Source of the DNA: CAVVKW01 sp963749035 | GTDB lineage: Bacteria; Verrucomicrobiota; Verrucomicrobiia; Chthoniobacterales; JAATET01 | Reading direction: 5' to 3' | Assembly: GCA_963749035.1 (NCBI GenBank) | Contig: CAVVKW010000001.1 | Span: 62,001-126,000 of the forward strand | Length of the DNA: 64,000 nt | Part shown: positions 63,991-64,000 of the stretch, piece by piece | Position numbering within the stretch: position 1 is the first letter of the stretch | Layout: every line of letters starts with the position of its first letter | The notes under the pieces: generated by a model | The model's database searches: none | What the model was told of the DNA's origin: nothing | The model's input: only the letters and a program-made list of their open reading frames with translations | Made by a program: the position numbers and the translations under genes

Positions 63991-64000
63991 AAGGCGTCCG

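Noticed and set aside
1..64000. tRNA, rRNA and CRISPR search
   Set aside because: No gap between genes showed cloverleaf, rRNA-like or spaced repeat structure on reading; a covariance-model scan could still find a small RNA.

Overview
The window reads as chromosomal DNA of a member of the Verrucomicrobiota. The best markers are a Verru_Chthon-type pseudopilin cassette (D-B-C-A order, 3290-8398), a PEP-CTERM protein with autotransporter-type beta-strand repeats, pieces of an alternative complex III (ActE, ActF) next to cytochrome oxidase genes, and a PHP-glycosyltransferase fusion. Most of the window is GC-rich and densely coding; about 3.6-9.3 kb is visibly AT-richer. I see no rRNA, tRNA or CRISPR array.

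Layout. 0-9.3 kb: a Nudix-like phosphoesterase, pseudopilus genes gspG/gspF on the minus strand, a small stress membrane protein, then the coupled operon D-B-C-A plus a secreted fifth protein. 9.4-13.1 kb: a decayed IS256-type transposase and the PEP-CTERM protein. 13.3-22.8 kb: a Ski2-like helicase, a giant AsmA/TamB-like envelope protein, a MutT-type Nudix hydrolase with DoxX, a lipoprotein alpha/beta hydrolase and a DUF2062 protein. 22.9-29.7 kb: a plus-strand metabolic block (glnB, uppP, dapF, dapA, dapB, folK, panB, a CDF metal exporter) serving nitrogen sensing, cell wall and lysine, folate and pantothenate synthesis. 29.7-36.7 kb: citramalate synthase, FmdB-type zinc ribbon genes, a PhoD-type phosphatase and a soluble histidine kinase.

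36.9-43.6 kb is a tightly coupled minus-strand respiratory operon: actE, actF, a small anchored protein with a Pro/Thr/Glu tail, a CcoN-like heme-copper oxidase subunit I, a CcoO-like cytochrome, another c-type cytochrome, and coxB. The CcoN-like protein has lost all six histidines that bind heme and copper. ActA-D and a catalytic oxidase subunit I are both absent from the window. This is the most unusual part.

43.8-64 kb: a CBM9-like protein, ComEC, secreted unknowns, an XRE-cupin regulator, a cytochrome-sugar dehydrogenase fusion, RNase PH, ribosomal protein L28, a deacetylase-family enzyme, a PHP-glycosyltransferase, LarB, a GNAT enzyme, MutL, an IscA-type protein, a large anchored unknown and a MidA-type methyltransferase. 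The 3' end of rph is split by a complete 1464-bp insertion sequence (52325-53788) of the IS1202/ISNCY type. It is flanked by a perfect 16-bp target duplication that shows how the original rph ended.
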